Shown here: positions 42,843-50,713 of the stretch, piece after piece
How positions within the stretch are numbered: position 1 is the first letter of the stretch
Layout: each line of letters opens with the position of its first letter
DNA from: Fredinandcohnia onubensis
GTDB taxonomy: Bacteria; Bacillota; Bacilli; Bacillales; Bacillaceae_L
Assembly (NCBI RefSeq): GCF_002734285.1
Contig: NZ_NSEA01000003.1
Location: 62,001-126,000, forward strand
DNA: 64,000 nt
Direction of reading: 5' to 3'
Translations under genes and position numbers: made by a program
Notes under the pieces: model-generated
The model's input: the letters and a program-made list of their open reading frames with translations, nothing else
Told to the model about the DNA's origin: nothing
The model's database searches: none

Positions 42843-44432
42843 ATGGGATCCTTGTGGACAGGTGGAAGAATATACACCATGGAACATGAAAAAGATGTGG
42901 TTGAGGCAGTTTTCGTAGAAGGCGGTATGATTGTTGCTACTGGATCAAAAATAGATTTGGAAAAACGATATAAAGAAAGAATTTCGAAGCTAATTGATTT
43001 AAAAGGGAGTACGATGCTTCCAGGATTTGTTGATAGCCATATGCATCTCATTGGCCATGGGGAAAAATTAATGAAACTGGATTTTTCGGAGATGACGTCC
43101 TCCCAAGAAATTTCGGATTCCATACAAGAGTATGTAAAAGATAAATCAAAAGGCGAATGGATTATTGGAGAAGGATGGAACGAAAACCAGCTTCCTGACC
43201 GAAAGATTTTTCACCGTATTGAGCTAGATGAGCTCTCACCCAATAATCCACTGCTGTTAAAACGAATTTGTCGGCACGCAGTTGTTGTGAATACAAAGGC
43301 ACTCGAATTGGCTGGTATAACAGATCATACCCCGAACCCTGAGGGTGGCATTATTGTAAGAGATACAAATGGACATGCTACAGGGTATTTATTGGATAAG
43401 GCTCAGGAGCTAGTAAAAAATGTGATTCCGCAGGTAACGGAAGACTACATTCAAAATGCGCTTCGTTTATCCATCGGGGATTGTCTGAGTAAAGGTCTTG
43501 TTGGTGGACATACAGAGGATTTGAATTATTACGGGGGATTTGAGCGAACATATAGAGGATTTCAAAAGGTAATCAAAGAAGATGGTTTCAAATTTAGAAC
43601 AAATCTTTTAGTTCATCATGAAGCTGTTGATGACATGCACCGTTTAGGATATTCATATGGTGATGGGGATGAATTTCTTGAGTTAGGCGCGATGAAAATT
43701 TTTGCAGATGGCTCACTTGGTGGTAGAACGGCATTGTTAAGTCATCCTTATAATGATTCGCCTGAAACGTCTGGTGTAGCGATTCACTCATTAGACGGCC
43801 TCAAAACACTTGTTCAAAAGGCTAGAAGCTATAAGATGCCGATTGCCATCCATGCGATTGGTGACCTCGCTTTTGAATATGTATTGGATGCAATTGAGGA
43901 ATTACCGCCATTACCAAATCAACGTGATCGTTTGATTCACGCCCAAATATTACGAAAAGAGCTAATCAACCGTGCAAAACAGTTGCCTCTTATTCTTGAT
44001 ATTCAGCCAAGATTTGTAGTGTCAGATTTTCCGTGGGTAATTGAAAGAATTGGTGAAATGAGTATCGAATATTGCTATGCGTGGAAGACCTTATTACAAG
44101 AAGGCTTACATTGCGCAGGTGGGTCAGATGCTCCAATTGAACCGATTGACCCCCTTCTTGGCATTCATGCCGCCGTTACCAGAAAGAAACCAGGTGGAGA
44201 AGAGGTGTACATGCCCGAACAAAAACTCACAGTCTTCGAGGCTGTACAGTTATTTACCACAGGAAGTGCATATGCAATTGGAAAAGAAGATTGTATGGGG
44301 AAGATTGCACCTGGGTTTAAAGCTGACTTTACCATTCTCGATAAAGATATTTTTCATATAAACGAAGATGAGATTCTGGATACTAATGTGACGATGACTG
44401 TTGTTGATGATACAATTATGTATGAAAAATAA
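42843..44432 (+). CDS. ytcJ: YtcJ-like amidohydrolase (amidohydrolase_3 family)
   Basis: A 529-residue metal-dependent hydrolase of the imidazolonepropionase-like/amidohydrolase_3 group. Metal-site motifs are GFVDSHMHLIGHG near residue 60, HAIGD and LIHAQIL in the barrel, and GSDAPIEPIDPLLGIHAAVT near residue 425; an N-terminal beta-sandwich (SLWTGGRIYTME) and C-terminal ADFTILD complete the fold. Substrates in the family are amides, N-formyl compounds or similar; this one is unknown. Follows the anti-sigma gene by 30 bases but has a syntenic relative in B. subtilis next to the NAD kinase gene, so it probably predates the inserted block. Confidence 0.85.
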   Translation: MGSLWTGGRIYTMEHEKDVVEAVFVEGGMIVATGSKIDLEKRYKERISKLIDLKGSTMLPGFVDSHMHLIGHGEKLMKLDFSEMTSSQEISDSIQEYVKDKSKGEWIIGEGWNENQLPDRKIFHRIELDELSPNNPLLLKRICRHAVVVNTKALELAGITDHTPNPEGGIIVRDTNGHATGYLLDKAQELVKNVIPQVTEDYIQNALRLSIGDCLSKGLVGGHTEDLNYYGGFERTYRGFQKVIKEDGFKFRTNLLVHHEAVDDMHRLGYSYGDGDEFLELGAMKIFADGSLGGRTALLSHPYNDSPETSGVAIHSLDGLKTLVQKARSYKMPIAIHAIGDLAFEYVLDAIEELPPLPNQRDRLIHAQILRKELINRAKQLPLILDIQPRFVVSDFPWVIERIGEMSIEYCYAWKTLLQEGLHCAGGSDAPIEPIDPLLGIHAAVTRKKPGGEEVYMPEQKLTVFEAVQLFTTGSAYAIGKEDCMGKIAPGFKADFTILDKDIFHINEDEILDTNVTMTVVDDTIMYEK

Positions 44433-44436
44433 CGAA

Positions 44437-44460
44437 AAGACCAAGCATTTGCTTGGTCTT
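44437..44460. terminator. Terminator between ytcJ and the NAD kinase gene
   Basis: Perfect 10-bp stem (44437-44446 with 44451-44460), four-base loop, with A residues to the left and few T to the right; stronger for the minus strand. Confidence 0.75.
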
Positions 44461-44465
44461 AATAC

Positions 44466-45263
44466 TTATAAAAAGGTACGTTTCACCTTTTCCCAGAAAG
44501 AATTATCCTTTAATTTTACCGTTTTAATTCTTTTTTCACTCAGCTGAATGTCGATTTGTTTTACATTGCGGATGCTGAGTGCTTCATTATCCATACCGAT
44601 TGTAGGAAAATCATTACCATCTTGGACATCACGTAAAGTTAATTTTTTCGTGCCACTTAAAATAAACGGAGAACCTAGTGTACGATATTGGTTATTATTT
44701 AAGGATGCAAGTTCAGTGACCTGCATACAAGGAAGCAGTGGGTCGACAACAGCACCTCTAACTGATTTATTATACGCAGTGCTACCGGTTGGAGTAGAGA
44801 TAATCATTCCATCGCCTCGGAACGTTTCGAAATGCAAGTCATCAATATACACTTCCAACACAAAAGTTTTTATGATTCCGGAACGGATGGAACATTCATT
44901 TAAACAATAAAATGAAGGATTATCATCTACCTTCACCTCAAGAATTGGATAACGGCGAACTTCAATTTTTTCATTTAACATCGCCTCAACCATTTTATCA
45001 GTGTCGTCTGCATGGAAATCACAATAAAGGTTTAAAGCCCCAGTTGTTGAAATCCCAACATACAGACAGTCTTGGCGGAAATTTGTCTTGCGAACTGCCT
45101 GAAGGAAAGTACCATCTCCACCGATACTTACAATAACATTCGCATCTTTAGCATCATCTACAATTCTAAATTGATGCTCTTTTGCAACCTGATTCAGTTT
45201 TTCTACATATTCAATAAGTTTATCTTCTTTCCGATAAAAGAAGTAAACATTACGACGATCCAT
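44466..45263 (-). CDS. ppnKB: NAD kinase 2
   Basis: A 265-residue ATP-dependent NAD kinase that makes NADP. The diacylglycerol-kinase-like fold shows the nucleotide motif SIGGDGTFLQAV near residue 50 and the NAD-binding TPTGSTAYNKSVRGAVVDP region near residue 145, plus FRGDGMIIST. Bacillus genomes carry two paralogues; position between ytcJ and sppA identifies this one as the second, ytdI/ppnKB type. ATG 45263 follows GGGAGGT on the minus strand by seven bases; an in-frame start at 45278 overlaps that site. Confidence 0.92.
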   Translation of the reverse strand: MDRRNVYFFYRKEDKLIEYVEKLNQVAKEHQFRIVDDAKDANVIVSIGGDGTFLQAVRKTNFRQDCLYVGISTTGALNLYCDFHADDTDKMVEAMLNEKIEVRRYPILEVKVDDNPSFYCLNECSIRSGIIKTFVLEVYIDDLHFETFRGDGMIISTPTGSTAYNKSVRGAVVDPLLPCMQVTELASLNNNQYRTLGSPFILSGTKKLTLRDVQDGNDFPTIGMDNEALSIRNVKQIDIQLSEKRIKTVKLKDNSFWEKVKRTFL

Positions 45264-45415
45264 GAAATTACCTCCCAATGATTTTCAAATGATGGCAATA
45301 TAGTACATATGTATCTATTTTAGTTTAACAATAAAATGAAACCATTTTGGATTTGATTCGTATTTATTTTTGAACAATTCGTGAATAGTATCCATAAATT
45401 TAGGAGGAAAAAGAA

Positions 45416-46426
45416 ATGAATGGGAAACGATGGGCAGCTTTAGGGATTGCTGCAGTCATATTTGTATTTTCGATCTTTTTTAATTTTGCAACTAACTTAG
45501 CCTCGAAAAATTTCAGTAATTTTTCAGATGAGATTTTGGGGGCATCGAATGAAGAATTTCTCGAAAATGTTGTAATCGAAGGAAAGGGAATGGATAAGAT
45601 TTTAGTTCTATCTGTTAATGGAGTGATTCAAGATACAGGTGATGTAACGTCTTTCTTCCAATCAGCGGGCTATCAACATCAATCATTTTTAAAAATGATT
45701 GAAAAAGCGGAAGAGGATAAAACCGTAAAGGGAATTATTCTAAAGGTTAATTCCCCAGGTGGTGGAGTTGTTGAAAGTGCGGAAATACATAAAAAGTTAA
45801 CGGATTTAAAAGAAGCTACGGATAAACCAGTTTATGTATCGATGGGCACTATGGCTGCTTCTGGCGGCTACTATATCTCAGCTCCAGCAGATAAAATATT
45901 TGCTACACCAGATACAATGACCGGCTCATTAGGAGTTATTATGCAAGGGGTTAACTTTAGTGAACTTGCTGAAAAATATGGTGTGAAATTTGAAACAATC
46001 AAAAGTGGACCATACAAGGATATCATGTCTTCTTACCGTGACATGACGGACGAAGAGAGAAAAATCATGCAAACAATGGTCGATAATGCGTATCAAGGGT
46101 TTGTGGATGTAATTGCAGATGGACGTAACATGTCAGAGTCTGAAGTTCGTAAAATTGCAGACGGACGCATCTATGATGGTAGACAAGCAAAGGAAAACCA
46201 TTTAATCGATGAATTAGGATACTTTGAGGATGCGGTTGAAGCAATGAAGAAGGACTATGAACTTGGGGATATTAGTGTTGTTGAGTATACAGCCAATTTT
46301 GGTTTTGGATCTCTATTTTCTATGAGTGCAAAAAAGATCTTTAGTGATGACATCGAAATGGCAACCATGGTTCATTTATTATCACAGCCAAATTCACCTA
46401 GAATGATGTATTTGTACGCAGAATAG
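45416..46426 (+). CDS. sppA: SppA, signal peptide peptidase
   Basis: A 336-residue membrane serine protease that degrades cleaved signal peptides and, in B. subtilis, contributes to resistance to antibacterial peptides. One N-terminal transmembrane helix (about residues 7-25) precedes an S49 domain: [17 protein letters not shown], nucleophile Ser149 in MAASGGYY and general-base Lys201 in [10 protein letters not shown], the same 52-residue spacing as the B. subtilis pair. ATG follows AGGAGG. Probably co-transcribed with yteJ 11 bases downstream, as in B. subtilis, where YteJ inhibits SppA. Confidence 0.94.
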   Translation: MNGKRWAALGIAAVIFVFSIFFNFATNLASKNFSNFSDEILGASNEEFLENVVIEGKGMDKILVLSVNGVIQDTGDVTSFFQSAGYQHQSFLKMIEKAEEDKTVKGIILKVNSPGGGVVESAEIHKKLTDLKEATDKPVYVSMGTMAASGGYYISAPADKIFATPDTMTGSLGVIMQGVNFSELAEKYGVKFETIKSGPYKDIMSSYRDMTDEERKIMQTMVDNAYQGFVDVIADGRNMSESEVRKIADGRIYDGRQAKENHLIDELGYFEDAVEAMKKDYELGDISVVEYTANFGFGSLFSMSAKKIFSDDIEMATMVHLLSQPNSPRMMYLYAE

Positions 46427-46437
46427 GGGGGACTAAA

Positions 46438-46935
46438 TTGAATATGGATCTTACACATGAAGGAGTACAGGGAGATCATTATATTCCCGATCATACATCC
46501 CGTCCAGTTACCAATGCCACACCTCGCTATGCTGGCTTTTGGATGCGTTTTTGGGCATATTTATTAGATCTTGTAGTAATTGGAAGTATAAACCGTATCC
46601 TTATATATCCAGCATTTAGAGCTTTAGACATTCCATTATCTGATAGTGATATATTTAGTGCAACGTCAATTGCAACGGCTGTTGTTTTTTATCTGTATTT
46701 TGTATTGATGACAAAGTTTTTCAGTCAAACACTTGGGAAGATGGTGTTTGGAATAAAGGTTGTGACTCTTGAGGAACGACCGCTTACATGGTTGACAGTT
46801 CTTTTTAGGGAGTTAATTGGTCGATACATCTCAAAGCTATTCTTTATTGGCTATATAATTGTTGCTTTTCTTCCAAAAAAACAAGGAATTCATGATTTAC
46901 TTTCAGATACGACTGTTATACATGCATCAAAATAA
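46438..46935 (+). CDS. yteJ: YteJ, RDD-family membrane protein
   Basis: A 165-residue membrane protein with an RDD domain. The motif residues are FWMRFWAYLLDLVVIG (Arg near 38, Asp near 44) followed by a second hydrophobic helix (IATAVVFYLYFVLMTKFF), QTLGKMVFGIKVV, and a third helix near the C-terminus ending in KKQGIHDLLSDTTVI. In B. subtilis, YteJ acts as a negative regulator of the SppA protease encoded upstream. The likely start is TTG 46438, six bases after GGGGGGAC; ATG 46444 is an alternative. Closed by a strong terminator. Confidence 0.88.
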   Translation: MNMDLTHEGVQGDHYIPDHTSRPVTNATPRYAGFWMRFWAYLLDLVVIGSINRILIYPAFRALDIPLSDSDIFSATSIATAVVFYLYFVLMTKFFSQTLGKMVFGIKVVTLEERPLTWLTVLFRELIGRYISKLFFIGYIIVAFLPKKQGIHDLLSDTTVIHASK

Positions 46936-46967
46936 GGGTGTCCACCATGGACACTCTTATTTTTTTA
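46931..46967 (+). terminator. sppA-yteJ operon terminator
   Basis: Thirteen-base-pair stem with one wobble (46931-46943 with 46949-46961), then a T-run. Confidence 0.9.
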
Positions 46968-47051
46968 TAAGTACATTACCACAGAACCCCTTTTTATGTA
47001 TTTTTCACCATCTAGTAGGTGATAACTAAACATTGAAAGGGAGTGCGTGTC

Positions 47052-47750
47052 ATGAAGTGGCTCTTATTCATTTTATTATTTCTAGTCCTACTAATTTTGC
47101 TAATAATGGTATCGAGGCTAAAAATCTATATAGAAGCAAATCATTTACGGGACGATGACCATATTAAAATAAGATTCAGCATCTGGTTTGGGCTGATAAG
47201 ATATACGATTAACATTCCAATGGTCGCTGTTGACAAAGAGTCCCCGAGCGTTGTTTTTAAAAAAGAACAAAAAGCGAGCGCATCGACTGGTGCAAAAAAG
47301 AAAAAAGAGAAATTCTCTGTTAAAAATTTGATATCAGATTTACGTGACACTAGAGTAATTTTAAACAGAGTTGTCGATATGATACCGGTCATTAAAAACT
47401 TTTTGAAAAAAATATCGGTGACAAAACTTGAATGGCATTCCCATATTGGTGTTGGAGATGCCGCTCACACTGGAGTACTTACTGGGCTTGGTTGGTCTAT
47501 TAAGGGAACGATAGTAGGTATGATCAGCCATTACCTCAATTTGAAAACTCATCCTGATTATTCGATTACGCCTTCATTCCAGTTTGCTGTATCCGAAACA
47601 AGTCTAAGATGCATGATTCATTTCCGTATCGGGCATGCTATGGTAGCAGGAATCAGAGTGATTAAAAGGTGGCGAGGAGGAATACCGAAATTTAATTCCC
47701 CAACCCTTTCAAAGCTCAACGAAACCGATTCGGATAAAAAATCAGTTTAG
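47052..47750 (+). CDS. ytfI: YtfI, DUF2953 membrane protein
   Basis: A 232-residue protein of the DUF2953 family. Residues 2-22 form a strongly hydrophobic membrane anchor (KWLLFILLFLVLLILLIMVSR); a beta-rich stretch, a Lys-rich linker (ASTGAKKKKEKF) and an amphipathic C-terminal domain follow. Family members occur in endospore formers next to gerW/ytfJ, as here (20 bases apart), so a spore-linked role is likely but undefined. ATG 47052 is favoured because AAGGGAG ends eight bases ahead; GTG 47043 touches that site. Confidence 0.82.
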   Translation: MKWLLFILLFLVLLILLIMVSRLKIYIEANHLRDDDHIKIRFSIWFGLIRYTINIPMVAVDKESPSVVFKKEQKASASTGAKKKKEKFSVKNLISDLRDTRVILNRVVDMIPVIKNFLKKISVTKLEWHSHIGVGDAAHTGVLTGLGWSIKGTIVGMISHYLNLKTHPDYSITPSFQFAVSETSLRCMIHFRIGHAMVAGIRVIKRWRGGIPKFNSPTLSKLNETDSDKKSV

Positions 47751-47770
47751 AATGTCAGGAGGAATTTATT

Positions 47771-48238
47771 ATGTCTGATCATCCAATACAGGGTTTAATG
47801 AAGACCGCAATGGAAAACTTAAAGCAAATGATTGATGTAAATACAATTATTGGTGACCCTGTTGAAACACCTGATGGGAGCGTGATTTTAACGGTCTCAA
47901 AGGTTGGCTTTGGATTTGCTGCAGGAGGTAGTGAGTTCAAAGGACAAGGTGAGGGTGGAAAAGATAGCGGTGGTGGAGGTGGAGATCAACAGCAACAACA
48001 ACAGGGCTCCAAACTCCCATTCGGTGGAGGAAGTGGTGGTGGAGTTTCAATTACACCAATCGCTTTCTTAATTGTCAGTGCAAATGGTGTGAAAATGCTG
48101 CATCTGGATGAAAGCACTCATTTATATGAAAAACTACTTGAATTAGCACCACAGGCTGTTGATAAAATCCAACAAATGTTAAAAAAGAATAACCAAGACC
48201 AACAAAATCAAGACAAAAAATCTGATTTTGACATATAA
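47771..48238 (+). CDS. gerW: GerW (YtfJ), sporulation/germination protein
   Basis: A 155-residue YtfJ-family spore protein needed for efficient L-alanine-triggered germination in B. subtilis. The conserved core is PIQGLMKTAMENLKQMIDVNTIIGDPVETPDGSVILTVSKVGFGFAAGGSEF at the N-terminus and VSITPIAFLIVSANGVKML after a central insert. That insert (about residues 55-90) is glycine-rich and carries a run of six glutamines, then another glycine block; the C-terminal tail is Gln/Asn/Lys-rich. ATG follows AGGAGGAATTT. Second gene of ytfI-gerW, followed by a terminator and the 52-nt repeat array. Confidence 0.88.
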   Translation: MSDHPIQGLMKTAMENLKQMIDVNTIIGDPVETPDGSVILTVSKVGFGFAAGGSEFKGQGEGGKDSGGGGGDQQQQQQGSKLPFGGGSGGGVSITPIAFLIVSANGVKMLHLDESTHLYEKLLELAPQAVDKIQQMLKKNNQDQQNQDKKSDFDI

Positions 48239-48248
48239 GAACTTTCGA

Positions 48249-48282
48249 GAGTTAACTGGACCCAACAGTTGACTCCTTTTTT
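48249..48282 (+). terminator. ytfI-gerW terminator
   Basis: Ten-base-pair stem with one wobble (48249-48258 with 48266-48275), then six T. Confidence 0.85.
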
Positions 48283-48311
48283 GTAGGGATTTTAACCAAG
48301 GTATGCCTGCG

Positions 48312-48623
48312 ATGAAGGACTCTATGTTGGGTGCGTTGATTCGTACGGTCCTTCATCGAGGTTATGAAGGACTTTATGTTGGGTCCGTTGATTTGCGAGG
48401 TCCTTCATCGAGGTTATGAAGGACTTTATGTTGGGTTCGTCGCATCGTACGGTCCTTCATCGAGGTTATGAAAGACTTTATGTTGCGTCCATCGATTTGT
48501 GCGGTCCTTCATCGGGCGTATGAAAAGGATTCCGCCCAAGAATCAGAATGCCATTCCCCTTCATCCGGCAGATGAAGAGGATTCCTCCCAAGAATCAGAT
48601 TGCTTTTCCCCTTCATCCATGCT
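48312..48623 (+). repeat. Tandem array of six 52-nt palindromic units
   Basis: Six units of exactly 52 nt start at 48312, 48364, 48416, 48468, 48520 and 48572. Units 1-4 share ATGAAGGACTTTATGTTG at the left and GGTCCTTCATCGAGGTT at the right with a variable 14-nt middle; ATGAAGGAC and GTCCTTCAT can pair within a unit or across the junction with loop CGAGGTT. Units 5-6 keep the period and the ATGAA...CTTCAT ends but share a different interior (GGATTC and AAGAATCAGA). No protein-coding signal. Part of the gene-free gap 48239-48852. Confidence 0.9.
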
Positions 48624-48735
48624 AATAAGACGTTGCCGCCTTTCCCCACGTTCAGCCCCCACTCTACTGACCCACACCCACACAAAAAGACAGCGCCTAA
48701 TTCCCACATCACCCGGCTCCAGAAACCAATTTTAA
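48624..48735. other. C-rich, strand-asymmetric stretch
   Basis: Directly after the 52-nt array the plus strand becomes rich in C and poor in G, with runs such as TTTCCCC, AGCCCCCAC and ACCCACACCCACAC, unlike the A/T-rich intergenic DNA elsewhere. No gene, hairpin terminator or promoter is seen in it. Origin unknown. Confidence 0.5.
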
Positions 48736-48784
48736 AACCCGACTAAACACAAGGGCTTACTTAACAATATATAAATGCAAATAA

Positions 48785-48813
48785 TTGCAATTGTGGGAGA
48801 TAAAAGATATGAT
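48785..48813 (+). promoter_or_regulatory. sigma-A promoter of tpx
   Basis: TTGCAA (48785-48790), 17-nt spacer, TATGAT (48808-48813), start point about 33 nt before the ATG. Confidence 0.65.
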
Positions 48814-48852
48814 TTACACTGTACATATAAATTTAAGGAGGATTTTGGTAAA

Positions 48853-49353
48853 ATGGCAAATATCACATTTAAAAACAATCCAGTCACTTTATTGGGGAAT
48901 GAAGTAAAAGTTGGGGACAAGGCTCCTGATTTTACTGTATTAGCAAATGATTTATCACCAGTCTCACTTGCAGACTCAAAAGGATCTGTTCGTTTAATTA
49001 GTGTTGTACCATCACTTGATACAGGTGTATGTGATGCACAAACTCGTCGTTTTAACGAAGAAGCATCAGGTCTAGAAAATGTTAAAATCTTAACAGTCAG
49101 TGTTGATTTGCCATTTGCACAAAAACGTTGGTGTGGTGCAAACGGTATTGAAAATGTTCAAACTCTATCCGACCACCGTGATCTTTCTTTCGGAGAAGCT
49201 TATGGTGTAGGCATTAAAGAACTACGCTTATTGGCTCGCGCAGTATTTGTTGTAGACAGCAACGATACTGTAACTTATGTAGAATACGTTAGTGAAGCAA
49301 CAAACCATCCAAACTACGAAGCAGCACTAGAAGCAGCAAAAGCAGCTAACTAA
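48853..49353 (+). CDS. tpx: Thiol peroxidase
   Basis: A 166-residue atypical two-cysteine peroxiredoxin that reduces hydrogen and alkyl peroxides with thioredoxin. Peroxidatic Cys60 lies in [15 protein letters not shown] and resolving Cys94 in KRWCGANG, matching the known B. subtilis positions; Thr and Arg of the active site are also present. ATG 48853 begins [15 protein letters not shown], the family N-terminus; AAGGAGG is eleven bases away, slightly long. Has its own promoter and terminator; in Bacillus it is followed by ytxK and ackA as here. Confidence 0.95.
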   Translation: MANITFKNNPVTLLGNEVKVGDKAPDFTVLANDLSPVSLADSKGSVRLISVVPSLDTGVCDAQTRRFNEEASGLENVKILTVSVDLPFAQKRWCGANGIENVQTLSDHRDLSFGEAYGVGIKELRLLARAVFVVDSNDTVTYVEYVSEATNHPNYEAALEAAKAAN

Positions 49354-49366
49354 TAGATGAAAAAAG

Positions 49367-49395
49367 AGAATCCCAATCATAATTGGGATTCTTTT
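49367..49395 (+). terminator. tpx terminator
   Basis: Perfect 11-bp stem (49367-49377 with 49382-49392) then five T. Confidence 0.9.
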
Positions 49396-49470
49396 TAACT
49401 TTGTTGAACTACAACACGATTTCTTTTAAAATAAAGGGATATGTCAAGAGTTCGAAAAGGAGAAAAACAA

Positions 49471-50475
49471 ATGGCACAAATATCTTCAGTCGAAAAATTA
49501 TTTACCGTTATCGATAACACAGCAATGATCTTGATGGAAGAATTATCATGTACATACCTTGAAGCAGTTGCAGAAACAGGAGAAAACCTCTTCCAAAACA
49601 CGATTCTCCAAGAGGAGCCAAGTGAAATATCCAAGAAGCGCATCGAGAAAGAGTACAGCCAGATAAACCTAAAACAATATTCTGTTGAAGAAATTCGCAA
49701 AGCCTATCAGCTTGCCGCATTAAAAGGGATGACAGAGGCGACACAGCCGAATCATGAGATGACTCCAGATGCGGTTTCTATTTTTGTAGGCTACCTTGTT
49801 TCAAAATTTACGGAAGGCTGGAAGGGATTCAGTCTCTTTGATCCGGCAGTAGGTACAGGAAACTTAATTACAACCGTTCTCAATCAAAATCAATCAAAAG
49901 AAATTGAAGCCTCAGCGATCGATGTGGATGATCTCTTAGTTAAAGTGGCATATGTAAGTGCAAACCTGCAGCAGCACTCCATTCAATTTTACAATCAAGA
50001 TAGTCTACAGCCATTATACATAGACCCAGTAGACGTAATTGTTTGTGATTTACCTGTCGGTTATTATCCGAATGATATTGGAGCTGCTAACTTTGGGCTT
50101 CATGCAAAAGAAGGTCATTCGTATGCCCATCATCTATTCATCGAGCAAAGTCTTAAATATACGAAGGAGGGTGGCTATTTATTTTTCTTAGTACCTAATC
50201 ATTTGTTTACAAGTGAATATGCTAAGGAATTAAATGCATTCCTCAAAGAGAACTCTGTTATCCAAGGGATGATTCAGTTACCTTTATCCTTATTTAAAAA
50301 TGAAAAAGCAGCTAAAAGCATTTTTGTCATTCAGAAAAAGGGACCAGAAGTAAAGGCACCAAAGCAAGCCCTCCTTGTCAATTTACCAAAGTTTTCAAAT
50401 CAAACGGCAATGGCAGGTATCATTAAACAAATTGATGATTGGATAAAACAAGAGAAGCACGAAATTAAACTATAA
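49471..50475 (+). CDS. ytxK: YtxK, class I SAM methyltransferase (N6-adenine-type fold)
   Basis: A 334-residue protein resembling the catalytic domain of type I HsdM methyltransferases. The SAM-binding motif is FDPAVGTGNLIT near residue 130 and the catalytic motif IV is CDLPVGYYP rather than NPPY/DPPY, so base methylation activity is uncertain; GGYLFFLVPNHLFTS follows. No specificity or restriction subunit is nearby, so it is not a restriction system. Conserved next to ackA in Bacillus. ATG 49471 follows AAGGAG by eight or nine bases. Confidence 0.85.
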   Translation: MAQISSVEKLFTVIDNTAMILMEELSCTYLEAVAETGENLFQNTILQEEPSEISKKRIEKEYSQINLKQYSVEEIRKAYQLAALKGMTEATQPNHEMTPDAVSIFVGYLVSKFTEGWKGFSLFDPAVGTGNLITTVLNQNQSKEIEASAIDVDDLLVKVAYVSANLQQHSIQFYNQDSLQPLYIDPVDVIVCDLPVGYYPNDIGAANFGLHAKEGHSYAHHLFIEQSLKYTKEGGYLFFLVPNHLFTSEYAKELNAFLKENSVIQGMIQLPLSLFKNEKAAKSIFVIQKKGPEVKAPKQALLVNLPKFSNQTAMAGIIKQIDDWIKQEKHEIKL

Positions 50476-50488
50476 ATGTTTAAGTATG

Positions 50489-50516
50489 GAGACCTCACGA
50501 ATGGGGTCTCTTTTTT
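50489..50516 (+). terminator. ytxK terminator
   Basis: Stem GAGACCTCA / TGGGGTCTC (about 50489-50510) followed by six T. Confidence 0.82.
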
Positions 50517-50565
50517 GAATTGTAGCGTTTTCTATTATCTGAATTTAAGAACTTTATGGCGAAAA

Positions 50566-50606
50566 CGGTACCAATTCAGCACTCTTCTTGAAATGTTTTG
50601 GTACCG
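50566..50606 (+). promoter_or_regulatory. Inverted repeat upstream of ackA
   Basis: Nine-base perfect arms CGGTACCAA (50566-50574) and TTGGTACCG (50598-50606) separated by 23 nt. The right arm falls inside the spacer of the likely ackA promoter, so this may be an operator. No T-run follows, so it is not a terminator. Confidence 0.5.
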
Positions 50607-50616
50607 ATGTTTAAAT
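50588..50616 (+). promoter_or_regulatory. Candidate sigma-A promoter of ackA
   Basis: TTGAAA (50588-50593), 17-nt spacer, TTAAAT (50611-50616). Confidence 0.4.
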
Positions 50617-50713
50617 GAAAAAGGCATCTATGAAAGAGTGTCGTTTTGCATAGAATAATGTAGAGTGAAAATTTACATACAAGGAAAGATTTTAATCAAA
50701 AGGAGCGGACATA

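Noticed and set aside
45370-45398. TTGAAC-17-CATAAA as the sppA promoter
   Set aside because: The implied start point falls inside the ribosome binding site, leaving no usable leader.
48312-48623. Repeat array resembling a CRISPR (38-nt palindromic repeat with 14-nt centres)
   Set aside because: Centres are far too short and are similar to each other, the last two units differ in the repeat itself, and no cas gene is in the window.
48509-48712. Minus-strand open frame across the end of the repeat array
   Set aside because: It consists of repeat and C-rich DNA, has no ribosome site, and its peptide is rich in Trp, Cys and Gly without any domain.
49471-50475. ytxK as part of a restriction-modification system
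   Set aside because: No specificity or restriction gene nearby, atypical catalytic motif, and conserved housekeeping position next to ackA.
50595-50612. TGGTACCG near ackA as a T-box motif
   Set aside because: The string lacks the following CG and any specifier, antiterminator or terminator structure, and ackA has no amino-acid link; it is one arm of a palindrome.
50476-50658. 60-codon open frame after ytxK
   Set aside because: It begins at the ytxK stop, runs through the terminator and ackA promoter region, and lacks a ribosome site.
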